Part shown: piece by piece, positions 18,553 to 27,055 of the stretch
How positions within the stretch are numbered: position 1 is the stretch's first letter
Layout of the letters: every line of letters starts with the position of its first letter
Assembly (NCBI RefSeq): GCF_003201775.1
Contig: NZ_QJJZ01000006.1
Location: 175,235-239,234, forward strand
Length of the DNA stretch: 64,000 bases
From: Arenibacter sp. ARW7G5Y1
GTDB lineage: Bacteria; Bacteroidota; Bacteroidia; Flavobacteriales; Flavobacteriaceae
Direction of reading: 5' to 3'
Position numbers and translations under genes: made by a program
The notes under the pieces: model-generated
Seen by the model: the letters and a program-made list of their open reading frames with translations, nothing else
The model's database searches: none
Told to the model about the DNA's origin: nothing

Positions 18553-19603
18553 CAACCACGGTGGATTTGAACAATTCGCGGAGTATTTTTCGGTGTATAT
18601 GGCTGAAAAAGGACATCAAGTGTATGTTTATAATTCCCACAATCACCCCTATCAAGAAAAAAGTTTCAAGGGTGTAAGTATTATTCATAGTTATGACCCA
18701 GAATATAAGATTGGCACGGCCGGGCAATTTATATATGATTTAAACTGTATTCTCGATGCCCGAAAAAAAAATTTCGACATCGTTCTGCAATTAGGGTACA
18801 CGTCAAGTTCCATTTGGCACTGGTTGATGCCTAAAAAGAGCCTTATTGTTACCAATATGGACGGATTGGAATGGAAACGTTCCAAATATAAACCTGCTGT
18901 ACGTAAATTTTTAAAATATGCCGAAAAGCTCGGTGCTAAATATTCTGATTATTTAATTGCGGATTCCTTGGGTATACAGGAACATTTAAAAAAAACATAT
19001 CAAAAAGACTCCGAGTATATTGCTTATGGGGCTACCAATTTTGAAAATCCCCATCCAGCCGTTTTAACCCAATATAACTTAGAAGAATATAATTACTCCA
19101 TGATTTTGGCAAGATTGGAGCCTGAAAACAATATAGAAACTATTTTGGACGGTTATAGGAAGTCCAATACAACTAACCCCATTATTGTTGTTGGGGGCTT
19201 AAATGCTTATGGGCTTGGACTACAGGAAAAATATAGGGAGGACGTAAGAATCCAATTTGTTGGACCCAATTACAATCAGGAAGATCTTAATAATTTAAGA
19301 CATTATTCACGCTATTATTTTCACGGACATTCAGTAGGTGGCACCAACCCTTCACTTTTAGAGGCAATGGCCTCCAGTGCCCTTATTATAGCCCACAATA
19401 ATATATTTAATAAAAGCATATTGAACACAGAAGCAATTTATTTTGACACCTCGCACCAAATTACCCAAATTCTAAATGAGGATAAATATATTTCGCTGAA
19501 CGATAAAAATACGCTGAAAAATAAAGAAAAAATTGACCGTGATTTTAATTGGGATATTATCAATAAAAAATACGAGCAATATTTAGTTGGTTTGCATAAA
19601 TAA
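18515..19603 (+). CDS. DUF1972-type glycosyltransferase (rhamnosyltransferase-like), TTG start
   Basis: A 362-residue glycosyltransferase with an N-terminal DUF1972 domain (KIAILGTRGVPNNHGGFE at 2-19) and a GT4-like C-terminal half (YSMILARLEPENNIETIL, VGGTNPSLLEAMASSALIIAHNN). WchF/Cps2T rhamnosyltransferases share this architecture, which fits the dTDP-rhamnose genes in the same locus; the donor is inferred. The start is TTG at 18515, which gives the family-typical first residues. An in-frame TAA at 18500 excludes any upstream ATG. The start lies 38 nt inside the previous gene. A 238-nt gap follows, empty except for the promoter of the next gene. Confidence 0.85.
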   Translation: MKIAILGTRGVPNNHGGFEQFAEYFSVYMAEKGHQVYVYNSHNHPYQEKSFKGVSIIHSYDPEYKIGTAGQFIYDLNCILDARKKNFDIVLQLGYTSSSIWHWLMPKKSLIVTNMDGLEWKRSKYKPAVRKFLKYAEKLGAKYSDYLIADSLGIQEHLKKTYQKDSEYIAYGATNFENPHPAVLTQYNLEEYNYSMILARLEPENNIETILDGYRKSNTTNPIIVVGGLNAYGLGLQEKYREDVRIQFVGPNYNQEDLNNLRHYSRYYFHGHSVGGTNPSLLEAMASSALIIAHNNIFNKSILNTEAIYFDTSHQITQILNEDKYISLNDKNTLKNKEKIDRDFNWDIINKKYEQYLVGLHK

Positions 19604-19796
19604 TAACCTGATTATAATAGGCGCTTATTTGAGTCCGATCCAGTTTCATAACCCACGTACTCTTACACCTCTGTAAAGCAATTCTTTTTAAAAAAAATTT
19701 ACTTAGAAACCCAAATATATGTCATTAATAAAGCTAAATTGGAAATAACATATTAGCTAATTAGAGAATCTTAATTCTCTTTACAATTATAAAATT

Positions 19797-19804
19797 TATC
19801 TTTG
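19797..19804 (+). promoter_or_regulatory. Bacteroidota -7 promoter element
   Basis: TATCTTTG fits the Bacteroidota -7 consensus TAnnTTTG. It lies 37 nt before the ATG of the priming transferase gene. No clear -33 TTG is seen at the expected distance. Confidence 0.55.
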
Positions 19805-19841
19805 TCGAAGTTTATAACTTAAATAGTACGGACTCAAATTA

Positions 19842-21194
19842 ATGTTTTCCAAAAAACACCGTTATTCCAACCTTATTACCCCCATATCTTATGGTGCCGA
19901 TTTATTGGTGATTAATCTTTTTGCCTATTTTTTACCTATCAACTTTCAGTACCCCGTTCTTTTTCACTCTTATCTAACCATTGCGTGGATTATTCTGTCG
20001 TTTAAAAACAACTTTTACGTAATTTATAGATATACTAAAGTTTCATACCTTCTTAAGCTTTTGTTCAACCAATTCGTCTTTTTCTTTTTAATATTATATG
20101 CTTTTATTGGCTTCTTCAAGCAACCCAACATGAGCCGATTGGCTCTTGGGGAATATTTTATTTTTGTTGGGCTGGCCATTTTTACCATTAAGTTCCTAAA
20201 CTATGTCCTTTTAATGAAATACAGGGAAAGGGTTAAAGGGAATATGAGAAACGTAGTGGTCATAGGAAAGAACAAAAAAACCGACCAGTTGATCGACGTT
20301 TTTAAGGATCGTCGGGAATACGGTTATCATTTTATGAAACAGTTCTGCCCATCGGACCCCTTTTTCGATATTTACAAGACTTTCGTTTACATTGTTGAAA
20401 ATAATGTCGACGAAATTTATTGCTCCGTTTCAGAACTAAAGAATAATCAAATAACGGAATTCATCAATTTTGCAGATAACAATTTGAAAACACTCAAATT
20501 TATTCCGGACAACAAAAATATTTTTTCCAAGAAACTCACCTTTGAATACTACGATTATATTCCCATCTTATCACTGAGGGATATTCCACTGCACAATCCG
20601 CTGAATTCTGCCCTAAAACGAGGTTTCGACATTGTATTTTCATTAATGGTGGTCATCGGTATTCTTTCATGGCTGGCACCAATTATTGCGTTGATTATAA
20701 GACTGGAAACCAAAGGGCCGGTATATTTTAGACAAAAAAGAAATGGCATAGACAACAAGGAATTCTACTGTTATAAATTCAGATCCATGGCCCCTAATGA
20801 ACACGCCGATAGCATGATGGCCGTTAAAAATGACATGAGAACTACCAAAGTGGGCAAATTTATCCGCAGAACAAGTATAGATGAGCTTCCACAATTTTAC
20901 AATGTACTCTTTGGAAATATGTCGGTGGTTGGCCCTCGACCCCATATGGTAAAACACACCAATGAGTTTGCCAATAGGGTTGACAAATATATGCTACGAC
21001 ATTTCGTTAAACCTGGAATTACCGGTTTGGCACAGGTAAGGGGATATAGGGGTGAAATTGAAACGGATATCGACATCCTAAACCGCACCAAATTTGATAT
21101 TTTCTATATCGAAAACTGGTCCCTGTTCATGGATTTGAAAATTATAGTCCAAACAATCATGAATGCTATATCCGGTGAGAAAAAGGCATATTAA
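19842..21194 (+). CDS. polyprenyl glycosylphosphotransferase (priming sugar transferase, WcaJ/WbaP-like)
   Basis: A 450-residue membrane protein that would start each repeat unit by transferring a sugar phosphate to undecaprenyl phosphate. Four N-terminal membrane segments and a CoA-binding-like domain (VVIGKNKKTDQLIDVF) precede the C-terminal bacterial sugar transferase domain. That domain holds KRGFDIVFSL, GPVYFRQKRNG, YKFRSM, RRTSIDELPQFYNVL, MSVVGPRPH and KPGITGLAQVRGYRGE. The transferred sugar cannot be told from the sequence. It has its own promoter and lies 238 nt after the main locus, next to a UDP-glucuronate decarboxylase. Confidence 0.93.
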   Translation: MFSKKHRYSNLITPISYGADLLVINLFAYFLPINFQYPVLFHSYLTIAWIILSFKNNFYVIYRYTKVSYLLKLLFNQFVFFFLILYAFIGFFKQPNMSRLALGEYFIFVGLAIFTIKFLNYVLLMKYRERVKGNMRNVVVIGKNKKTDQLIDVFKDRREYGYHFMKQFCPSDPFFDIYKTFVYIVENNVDEIYCSVSELKNNQITEFINFADNNLKTLKFIPDNKNIFSKKLTFEYYDYIPILSLRDIPLHNPLNSALKRGFDIVFSLMVVIGILSWLAPIIALIIRLETKGPVYFRQKRNGIDNKEFYCYKFRSMAPNEHADSMMAVKNDMRTTKVGKFIRRTSIDELPQFYNVLFGNMSVVGPRPHMVKHTNEFANRVDKYMLRHFVKPGITGLAQVRGYRGEIETDIDILNRTKFDIFYIENWSLFMDLKIIVQTIMNAISGEKKAY

Positions 21195-21251
21195 AATGAA
21201 GTTTCATCACAAAGGCATGCCTACAGAATTGGTGCATAAAGTAAACAACAA

Positions 21252-22229
21252 ATGAAAAAAGTACTTATCACCGGCGCAGCTGGATTTTTGGGATCGCATT
21301 TATGCGATCGCTTTATTAAGGAAGGTTATTACGTTATTGCCATGGATAACCTAATTACTGGTGATCTCAAGAACATAGAACATCTTTTTCCTTTGGAACA
21401 ATTTGAGTTTCAACACCACGATGTGTCCAAATTTGTACATATTCCCGGCAATCTTGATTATATCTTGCATTTTGCCTCCCCGGCAAGTCCCATAGACTAC
21501 TTAAAAATCCCTATAGAGACCTTAAAGGTTGGTTCCCTTGGCACCTTAAACTTATTGGGGCTAGCCAAAGAAAAAAAAGCCAGGATATTGGTAGCATCTA
21601 CATCGGAGGTATACGGTGACCCCTTGGTACACCCCCAAAGTGAGGATTATTATGGCAATGTAAGTCCAATTGGACCTCGCGGGGTATATGATGAGGCCAA
21701 ACGCTTTATGGAATCCATTACCATGGCCTACCATCGCTTTCACGGCGTTGATACACGTATCGTTCGTATTTTTAACACCTATGGCTCCAGAATGAGATTG
21801 AACGACGGCAGGGTGGTTCCTGCATTTATGGGACAGGCATTAAGGGGTGAAGATCTTACCGTTTTTGGGGATGGCTCCCAAACTAGATCCTTTTGTTATA
21901 TAGACGATCAGGTGGAAGGCATCTATCGTTTATTGATGAGCGACTACACAGATCCAATAAATATTGGCAATCCACATGAAACTACGATCAAGGAGTTTGC
22001 AGAAGAAATTATTAAACTAACGGGGACCGACCAAAAAATAATATACAAACCCTTGCCGCAGGATGATCCCATGCAACGTGAACCGGACATTACCCGGGCC
22101 AAGGAAATATTGGGTTGGGAGCCTAAAGTGAACAGGGCTGAAGGCCTTAAGAAAGTATACGATTATTTTAAATCCTTATCCCAAGAGGAACTTCAGAAAA
22201 AAGAACACCGGGAATTCTTGAGTAAATAA
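21252..22229 (+). CDS. UDP-glucuronate decarboxylase (UDP-xylose synthase)
   Basis: A 325-residue extended SDR enzyme that converts UDP-glucuronate to UDP-xylose. It has the NAD-binding [14 protein letters not shown] at 8-21, the family-specific [31 protein letters not shown], and [13 protein letters not shown] with the catalytic Tyr/Lys. [21 protein letters not shown] is also typical of UXS. It is slightly longer than the minimal family at the C-terminus. It sits 57 nt after the priming transferase and may supply xylose for the glycan; related 4-epimerase activities are less likely. Confidence 0.9.
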   Translation: MKKVLITGAAGFLGSHLCDRFIKEGYYVIAMDNLITGDLKNIEHLFPLEQFEFQHHDVSKFVHIPGNLDYILHFASPASPIDYLKIPIETLKVGSLGTLNLLGLAKEKKARILVASTSEVYGDPLVHPQSEDYYGNVSPIGPRGVYDEAKRFMESITMAYHRFHGVDTRIVRIFNTYGSRMRLNDGRVVPAFMGQALRGEDLTVFGDGSQTRSFCYIDDQVEGIYRLLMSDYTDPINIGNPHETTIKEFAEEIIKLTGTDQKIIYKPLPQDDPMQREPDITRAKEILGWEPKVNRAEGLKKVYDYFKSLSQEELQKKEHREFLSK

Positions 22230-22235
22230 CTGGAT

Positions 22236-22272
22236 ATTTCCCCTTCAAACCGTATTTTTGGGGAAATTTTTT
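22236..22272 (+). terminator. candidate terminator hairpin overlapping a promoter
   Basis: ATTTCCCC (22236-22243) and GGGGAAAT (22260-22267) form an 8-bp stem with a 16-nt loop, followed by a run of T to 22272. It follows the stop of the UDP-glucuronate decarboxylase gene by 7 nt. The loop and right arm contain the -7 element assigned to purD, so one of the two assignments may be accidental. Confidence 0.45.
22253..22260 (+). promoter_or_regulatory. -7 promoter element of purD
   Basis: TATTTTTG matches TAnnTTTG and lies 16 nt before the purD ATG. It falls within the loop of the candidate terminator hairpin. Confidence 0.5.
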
Positions 22273-22276
22273 AAGA

Positions 22277-23548
22277 ATGAATATCCTGATCCTTGGTGCC
22301 GGTGGGCGCGAACATACTTTAGCTTGGAAGCTAAAGCAAAGTCCAAAACTGAAAAATCTTTATGTGGCTCCCGGCAATGCCGGAACTGCTGGCATTGCCA
22401 AAAATGTACCCATTGGTGTAAACGATTTTGAAGCCATTAAGAAATGTGTCCTTTCAGAGAACATCGAAATGATTATAGTAGGTCCTGAAGATCCTTTGGT
22501 AAATGGGGTTCACGACTATTTCCTCAACGATGCGGACCTTAAGCATATCCCCGTCATCGGTCCACAAAAAGCAGCGGCTACCCTTGAAGGCAGTAAACAA
22601 TTTGCCAAGGAATTTATGATGCGTCACAACATCCCTACAGCCGCCTATGAAAGTTTCACCGCCGCAACCCTGGGCGAAGGTTACGCGTTTTTGGAAACCC
22701 TGGAACCACCATATGTATTAAAAGCGGACGGACTGGCTGCAGGTAAAGGGGTACTGATTCTGAATGACCTACAGGAAGCCAAGGATGAACTAAAAACTAT
22801 GCTGATCGACTCCAAATTCGGGGCCGCCAGTACTACGGTGGTCATTGAAGAGTTTTTGGATGGCATTGAACTGAGTTGTTTTGTGCTTACCGACGGAAAA
22901 GGTTTTAAGGTCTTACCTACTGCAAAAGATTATAAGAGAATAGGAGAAGGCGATACTGGATTGAATACAGGAGGTATGGGAGCCATTTCCCCGGTTCCTT
23001 TCGCCGATAAGGCTTTCATGGACAAAGTACTTGAGCGAATCGTTAAGCCTACCGTAGAAGGCTTTAAATTGGATAATTTGCCTTATAAAGGATTTGTTTT
23101 TATCGGTTTGATCAAAATAGGGGATGAACCAAAAGTAATTGAATACAACGTGCGAATGGGCGATCCTGAAACCGAAGTTGTTATTCCAAGGATAAAAAAT
23201 GATCTTGTAGAGATTTTCGAGGCCGTAGCAAACCAAAGCCTGGATAACATCGACCTAGAAATAGATGAACGTGCCGCAACTACAGTCATGGCAGTATCCG
23301 GAGGATATCCGGAAGCTTATGGGAAGGGAATGGAAATAACAGGTTTTGATGCTTTGGAAGATGCCGTGGTATTCCATGCAGGAACCGAATTAAAAGAAGG
23401 TAGGGTTTTAACAAATGGAGGCAGGGTTTTGGCAGTTACCGCCTACGGCTCCAACTTTAAGGAAGCGCTAAAAAAATCCTATAATAACATGGAGAAACTA
23501 CATTTCGATAAAATGTATTATCGTAAAGATTTAGGATTCGATCTATAA
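22277..23548 (+). CDS. purD: phosphoribosylamine-glycine ligase
   Basis: GAR synthetase joins 5-phosphoribosylamine and glycine with ATP in de novo purine synthesis. The 423-residue length and motifs are canonical: MNILILGAGGREHTLAWKL at the N-terminus, GPEDPLVNG near residue 75, the ATP-grasp segments YVLKADGLAAGKGVLI and EEFLDGIELSCF, TGGMGAISPVPF, and EYNVRMGDPETEVV near the C-terminal third. It is a housekeeping gene unrelated to the polysaccharide genes before it and is followed by a strong hairpin. Confidence 0.98.
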   Translation: MNILILGAGGREHTLAWKLKQSPKLKNLYVAPGNAGTAGIAKNVPIGVNDFEAIKKCVLSENIEMIIVGPEDPLVNGVHDYFLNDADLKHIPVIGPQKAAATLEGSKQFAKEFMMRHNIPTAAYESFTAATLGEGYAFLETLEPPYVLKADGLAAGKGVLILNDLQEAKDELKTMLIDSKFGAASTTVVIEEFLDGIELSCFVLTDGKGFKVLPTAKDYKRIGEGDTGLNTGGMGAISPVPFADKAFMDKVLERIVKPTVEGFKLDNLPYKGFVFIGLIKIGDEPKVIEYNVRMGDPETEVVIPRIKNDLVEIFEAVANQSLDNIDLEIDERAATTVMAVSGGYPEAYGKGMEITGFDALEDAVVFHAGTELKEGRVLTNGGRVLAVTAYGSNFKEALKKSYNNMEKLHFDKMYYRKDLGFDL

Positions 23549-23593
23549 TATTCCATTCCATTATACATTTAAAGCGATATTCTGTTTTAATAA

Positions 23594-23623
23594 GAAAGGG
23601 GATAGCACTTGCTATCCCCTTTC
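23594..23623. terminator. bidirectional terminator hairpin
   Basis: A perfect 13-bp stem (GAAAGGGGATAGC and its complement) with a 4-nt loop lies between the convergent purD and small membrane protein genes. It ends with a short pyrimidine tract on the plus strand and TTATTAAAA on the minus strand. Confidence 0.75.
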
Positions 23624-23712
23624 CCATATCTCTTTTAGTCCTTAAAGTTGATCTCAGGCAACAACACAGCTTCTAAATAAAGCCAAGTTCCCAGCGGAAA
23701 TCCGTATGACCA

Positions 23713-23934
23713 TTATAGGTATGAGTGTGCTGTTGCGTCTTTATTTTCTTCGCCACTATCATTGTATTTTTTCAACTCCAACATCCAATACACAAAGGCG
23801 GCAGCGCCTATAAGCATAAAAATCCAATTTAAAGAATTGGCTCCCCACCAATTCTCCATAGCACGCAAAGCATCGAAGGGTGCAAAAAGCACATTTACAA
23901 ATAAATCCTCTATACCGTAAAAAAATGAATCCAT
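23713..23934 (-). CDS. small membrane protein, DUF6341-like
   Basis: A 73-residue protein starting MDSFFYGIEDLFVNVLFAPFDALRA, with one membrane segment (WIFMLIGAAAFVYWMLEL) and a short charged tail. It matches my memory of the flavobacterial DUF6341 family; its function is unknown. An ATG at 23952 would add six residues, but the -7 element at 23954-23961 places the transcription start inside that extension, so 23934 is chosen. It is divergent from the DUF6427-like gene, with 39 nt between the two starts. Confidence 0.8.
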   Translation of the reverse strand: MDSFFYGIEDLFVNVLFAPFDALRAMENWWGANSLNWIFMLIGAAAFVYWMLELKKYNDSGEENKDATAHSYL

Positions 23935-23953
23935 CTTAATTATATTTACCATG

Positions 23954-23961
23954 CAAAAATA
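23954..23961 (-). promoter_or_regulatory. -7 promoter element of the small membrane protein gene
   Basis: On the minus strand the bases read TATTTTTG, matching TAnnTTTG. The element lies 19 nt before the ATG at 23934 and decides that start over the ATG at 23952. Confidence 0.55.
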
Positions 23962-23973
23962 TAAAAACCTAGG

Positions 23974-24912
23974 ATGATTTCAAGCATTTTTGGAAGAACA
24001 AAACCAATAAATTATATAATACTGCTAGTATTTCTATTTTTCTTCTATTGGTTTGTCCACTTTTTTATCTTCCACAAATCGTATACACCAGAGCAATTAT
24101 TGGGACAAACAGCGATTCTAGGGTTTTTATCGTTTAGCATATTTGTCGTTAATTTTATAGTGTTAAGAAATAAGATTACTGGTGGAAATTCACTGGCTAT
24201 ACTGTTTTACACCCTGTTAATTGTACTTTTTCCTGAGGTCCTTATTGACGCCAATGCCATTCTCTGCAATTTTTTTTTATTGCTCTCTATACGTAGAATA
24301 CTGAGTTTCCGTAGTCTCAAAAACATTAAATTAAAAATTTTTGATGCCACTTTTTGGATAATGATAGCCAGTTTATTCTATGACTGGGCCATTCTCTATA
24401 TCGCGGTCGTAATTGTTGCCATTTACTTTTATGAACCAAAAAATATTAAAAACTGGCTGGTCCCGATCACTGCCGTAATAGCTATGGTTCTTATCATGTT
24501 GGCTATTCTGTCTTTGGGCAACAATACAGAGTTTTTGTTGAGTCATTATTATTTCGATTTTCAGTTCAATGCAGTTTATTTCTATGACTGGAGCAATAGT
24601 TCCCTTTTATTTCTTTATATATCCGTAGTATTGTTATGCGGTTTTTTGGCCTTTTTAAAATTGGGCAGCCTAGGTGTAGGGAAAATAGTGACAATGTGCC
24701 TCATAGTCCTGTTCTTTATTATTGGATTGCTGGTAAAGGTTTTGAAATCTGCCCCAGATACCCACCCTATTTTAATTACTTTTTTTCCAGCAGTGGTTTT
24801 TATAACCACTTATGTACAATCCATTAAAAAGGATAGTGTCCGGGAAATTGTCTTAATGGCATCCATAATTATTCCTTTTATTGTATTTCTGACCAATGCA
24901 TTCATGAAGTAA
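23974..24912 (+). CDS. polytopic membrane protein, DUF6427-like
   Basis: A 312-residue very hydrophobic protein with about 9-10 membrane segments and no soluble domain. The start MISSIFGRTKPINYIILLVF and the overall layout match my recollection of the flavobacterial DUF6427 family, commonly found beside DUF6341 and purD. Nothing in the sequence shows a catalytic site. It may be a transporter or a polymer-handling membrane protein, but no function should be assigned. It is divergent from the small membrane protein gene and followed by a cluster of palindromes. Confidence 0.75.
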   Translation: MISSIFGRTKPINYIILLVFLFFFYWFVHFFIFHKSYTPEQLLGQTAILGFLSFSIFVVNFIVLRNKITGGNSLAILFYTLLIVLFPEVLIDANAILCNFFLLLSIRRILSFRSLKNIKLKIFDATFWIMIASLFYDWAILYIAVVIVAIYFYEPKNIKNWLVPITAVIAMVLIMLAILSLGNNTEFLLSHYYFDFQFNAVYFYDWSNSSLLFLYISVVLLCGFLAFLKLGSLGVGKIVTMCLIVLFFIIGLLVKVLKSAPDTHPILITFFPAVVFITTYVQSIKKDSVREIVLMASIIIPFIVFLTNAFMK

Positions 24913-24998
24913 AATATCCATCTTAACGCCGAAGAAGCCGGAAGGAATATCAAAAAAAACCACCCTTGAATAAATAAAAGGTATTAAACCTCAGGGCA

Positions 24999-25046
24999 GG
25001 CCTGCCTTTGTCGGCAGACAGGCCTGTCTGCCGACAAAGGCAGGCC
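24999..25046. repeat. 48-bp perfect extragenic palindrome
   Basis: The two 24-nt arms meet without a spacer at 25022/25023 and are exact reverse complements, built from CCTGCCTTTGTCGGCAGACA. Outer bases TCAGGG and CCCTGA add a longer, offset match. It is GC-rich in an AT-rich gap and has no T-tract, which suits a repetitive extragenic palindrome better than a terminator. The gap 24913-25226 holds no gene. Confidence 0.9.
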
Positions 25047-25065
25047 CTGAACCCAATAATAAAAA

Positions 25066-25125
25066 TCGACCCTAGGGTCGAGGTATTGAACCTAGATCCC
25101 GCAGAAAAAGGCGGGATTAGTTCAA
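25066..25125. repeat. two further hairpins beside the long palindrome
   Basis: TCGACCCTAGGGTCGA (25066-25081) is a perfect 16-bp palindrome. A second hairpin has arms ATCCCGC (25096-25102) and GCGGGAT (25111-25117), extended outward by imperfect TTGAAC/GTTCAA pairing (about 25087-25125) and followed by CTTGCAATTTTT. The last hairpin could act as a terminator for the DUF6427-like gene. Confidence 0.7.
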
Positions 25126-25200
25126 CTTGCAATTTTTAGTCCGTCTTTCTGACTTCTCAAAATTGAGTTTCACTAATAAAATCCGTTTTTAAATAAACGG

Positions 25201-25208
25201 TATCTTTG
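25201..25208 (+). promoter_or_regulatory. -7 promoter element of the DUF4254 gene
   Basis: TATCTTTG matches TAnnTTTG and lies 18 nt before the ATG at 25227. An inverted repeat CCGTTT-N6-AAACGG (25183-25200) abuts it upstream and could be an operator. Confidence 0.6.
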
Positions 25209-25226
25209 CCTTAAAATAATGTCATT

Positions 25227-25829
25227 ATGTTCAGTGATTTTGCTTACAAAATATTTGAAGAAAGTATTGAAAAATACCATCAAATAGACGACGTGTCCCA
25301 AGAGTTTAACAACCCCTATCCAAAGGACGATATATCGCATCTTTTATATCGAAAAAATTGGATAGATACCGTGCAATGGCATTATGAAGACATTATACGG
25401 GATCCCAATATTGAACCGGTGGCAGCATTAAAATTAAAAAGACAGATTGACGCCAGCAATCAGGATAGAACAGATTTGGTGGAATTTATTGACAGTTATT
25501 TTCTTAATAAATACCAATCGGTTGAAAAAGACAAAAATGCCAGTATTAATACGGAAAGCCCTGCCTGGGCCATAGACCGACTTTCAATTTTGGCATTGAA
25601 GATATACCATATGCAAGAAGAAGTGCATAGAAAGGATGCCACCCGGGAGCATATACAAAAATGTAGCGCCAAACTTAACATTCTATTGGAACAGAAGAGG
25701 GATTTAAGTTCCGCCATAGACCAACTATTATTGGACATCGAATCTGGCAAAAAATATATGAAAGTCTACAAGCAGATGAAAATGTACAATGATAACGAAC
25801 TAAACCCTGTTCTCCGTAAAACCCCCTAA
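25227..25829 (+). CDS. DUF4254 domain protein
   Basis: A 200-residue soluble, mostly helical protein of the DUF4254 family, recognised by HYEDIIRDP near 52-60, ASNQDRTDLVEFID near 76-90 and SPAWAIDRLSILALKIYHM near 111-130. The second half is rich in charged helices and may form a coiled coil. The function is unknown. In Bacteroidota the family commonly sits next to a GT9 heptosyltransferase gene, as here (46 nt), which suggests a role in envelope glycan synthesis. Confidence 0.85.
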   Translation: MFSDFAYKIFEESIEKYHQIDDVSQEFNNPYPKDDISHLLYRKNWIDTVQWHYEDIIRDPNIEPVAALKLKRQIDASNQDRTDLVEFIDSYFLNKYQSVEKDKNASINTESPAWAIDRLSILALKIYHMQEEVHRKDATREHIQKCSAKLNILLEQKRDLSSAIDQLLLDIESGKKYMKVYKQMKMYNDNELNPVLRKTP

Positions 25830-25875
25830 CGCCACAAATGGCCATTCCCTATTTTCGGAATCAACCAATAAATAA

Positions 25876-26991
25876 ATGGAAAGAGTGTCCAAAACTCCAA
25901 CTACCTCCGCCAAAACTCCTGAAAGTAGCATTGGAAATCCTACCACTTTAACCGGGGAAGGCCTACATATTCTGGTCATTCGGTTATCCGCCATGGGCGA
26001 TGTAGCCATGACCGCTCCTGTTATATCGGCCCTAACGGAACAATATCCCAAAATTAAAATTACCGTACTTACAAGAGGGTTTTTTAGTCCCATTTTTTCC
26101 AATATCAGAAATGTAACCGTTTATGAAGCGGATGTAAAGGGCAAACACAAGGGCCTATTTGGGCTCTGGAAGCTTTATAAAGAGCTTAACCACCTTAACA
26201 TAAACATGGTTGCCGATCTGCACAATGTGTTGCGAAGCAATATCCTAAAACAGTATTTTAGGCTGGGATCCGTTCCGTTTAACCAAATAGATAAGGGCAG
26301 GACGGCAAAGAAAGCCTTGACCTCCCTGACCCATAAAATCTTTGAACCCATAACCACTACCCACCAACGCTATGCCGATGTTTTTGGTAATCTTGGATTG
26401 CCTATAGATTTGAAAATGGCAAGTTTGCTTCCTAAAAGGCCCATAGCCAATTCCACAAAAGAACTGGTAAATGGCAAAGAACAAAAGTGGATTGGTATTG
26501 CTCCCTTTGCAGCCTTTGCTGGTAAAATGTATCCTTTGGATTTGATGGAAAAGGTAGTTCATACCCTAAATAAGACCGGTGGCTATAAAATTTTGTTGTT
26601 TGGAGGGGGAGAACAGGAAAAAAACCTATTGGAAAAATGGGCAATCAACTACAAAAATAGTATCAATCTGGTAGGTAAATTAACCTTCAAAGAGGAATTG
26701 GCCTTAATCTCACAGTTAAATCTGATGTTGGCCATGGATAGTGGCAATGCCCATTTAGCGGCATTATTTGGAATTCCTACCTTGACTTTGTGGGGAGTTA
26801 CACATCCTTATGCGGGATTCTATCCCTTTAAACAAGATCCCCAAAATGCCTTGTTGGCAGATAGGAATCAATATCCTCTAATTCCAACTTCAGTTTATGG
26901 AAATAAATACCCCCCAGGCTATGAAAATGTGATGCGCACCATTGCTCCTGAGGAAGTTCTTTCTAAAATTGAGGAAATTTTAAATAGTTAA
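25876..26991 (+). CDS. glycosyltransferase family 9, heptosyltransferase-like
   Basis: A 371-residue GT9 (ADP-heptose:LPS heptosyltransferase family) protein of the lipopolysaccharide core type. After an unusual hydrophilic stretch of about 30 residues rich in Thr, Ser and Pro comes HILVIRLSAMGDVAMTAPV, then IGIAPFAAFAGKMYPLDLM near 213-231 and the donor-site region LAMDSGNAHLAALFGIPTLTLWGVTHPYAGFYPF near 286-319. The N-terminal stretch may not be translated if an unseen later non-ATG start is used. It is convergent with the TetR gene. Confidence 0.88.
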   Translation: MERVSKTPTTSAKTPESSIGNPTTLTGEGLHILVIRLSAMGDVAMTAPVISALTEQYPKIKITVLTRGFFSPIFSNIRNVTVYEADVKGKHKGLFGLWKLYKELNHLNINMVADLHNVLRSNILKQYFRLGSVPFNQIDKGRTAKKALTSLTHKIFEPITTTHQRYADVFGNLGLPIDLKMASLLPKRPIANSTKELVNGKEQKWIGIAPFAAFAGKMYPLDLMEKVVHTLNKTGGYKILLFGGGEQEKNLLEKWAINYKNSINLVGKLTFKEELALISQLNLMLAMDSGNAHLAALFGIPTLTLWGVTHPYAGFYPFKQDPQNALLADRNQYPLIPTSVYGNKYPPGYENVMRTIAPEEVLSKIEEILNS

Positions 26992-27055
26992 TTATAACGC
27001 CAAATGGCCGCGCGATTTTGCGCAACGGGCTCTAATCGCTTCCCAAAACAACATA

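Noticed and set aside
24999..25046. The 48-bp palindrome as a transcription terminator
   Set aside because: It lacks a T-tract on either side and has no loop; a repetitive extragenic palindrome fits better.
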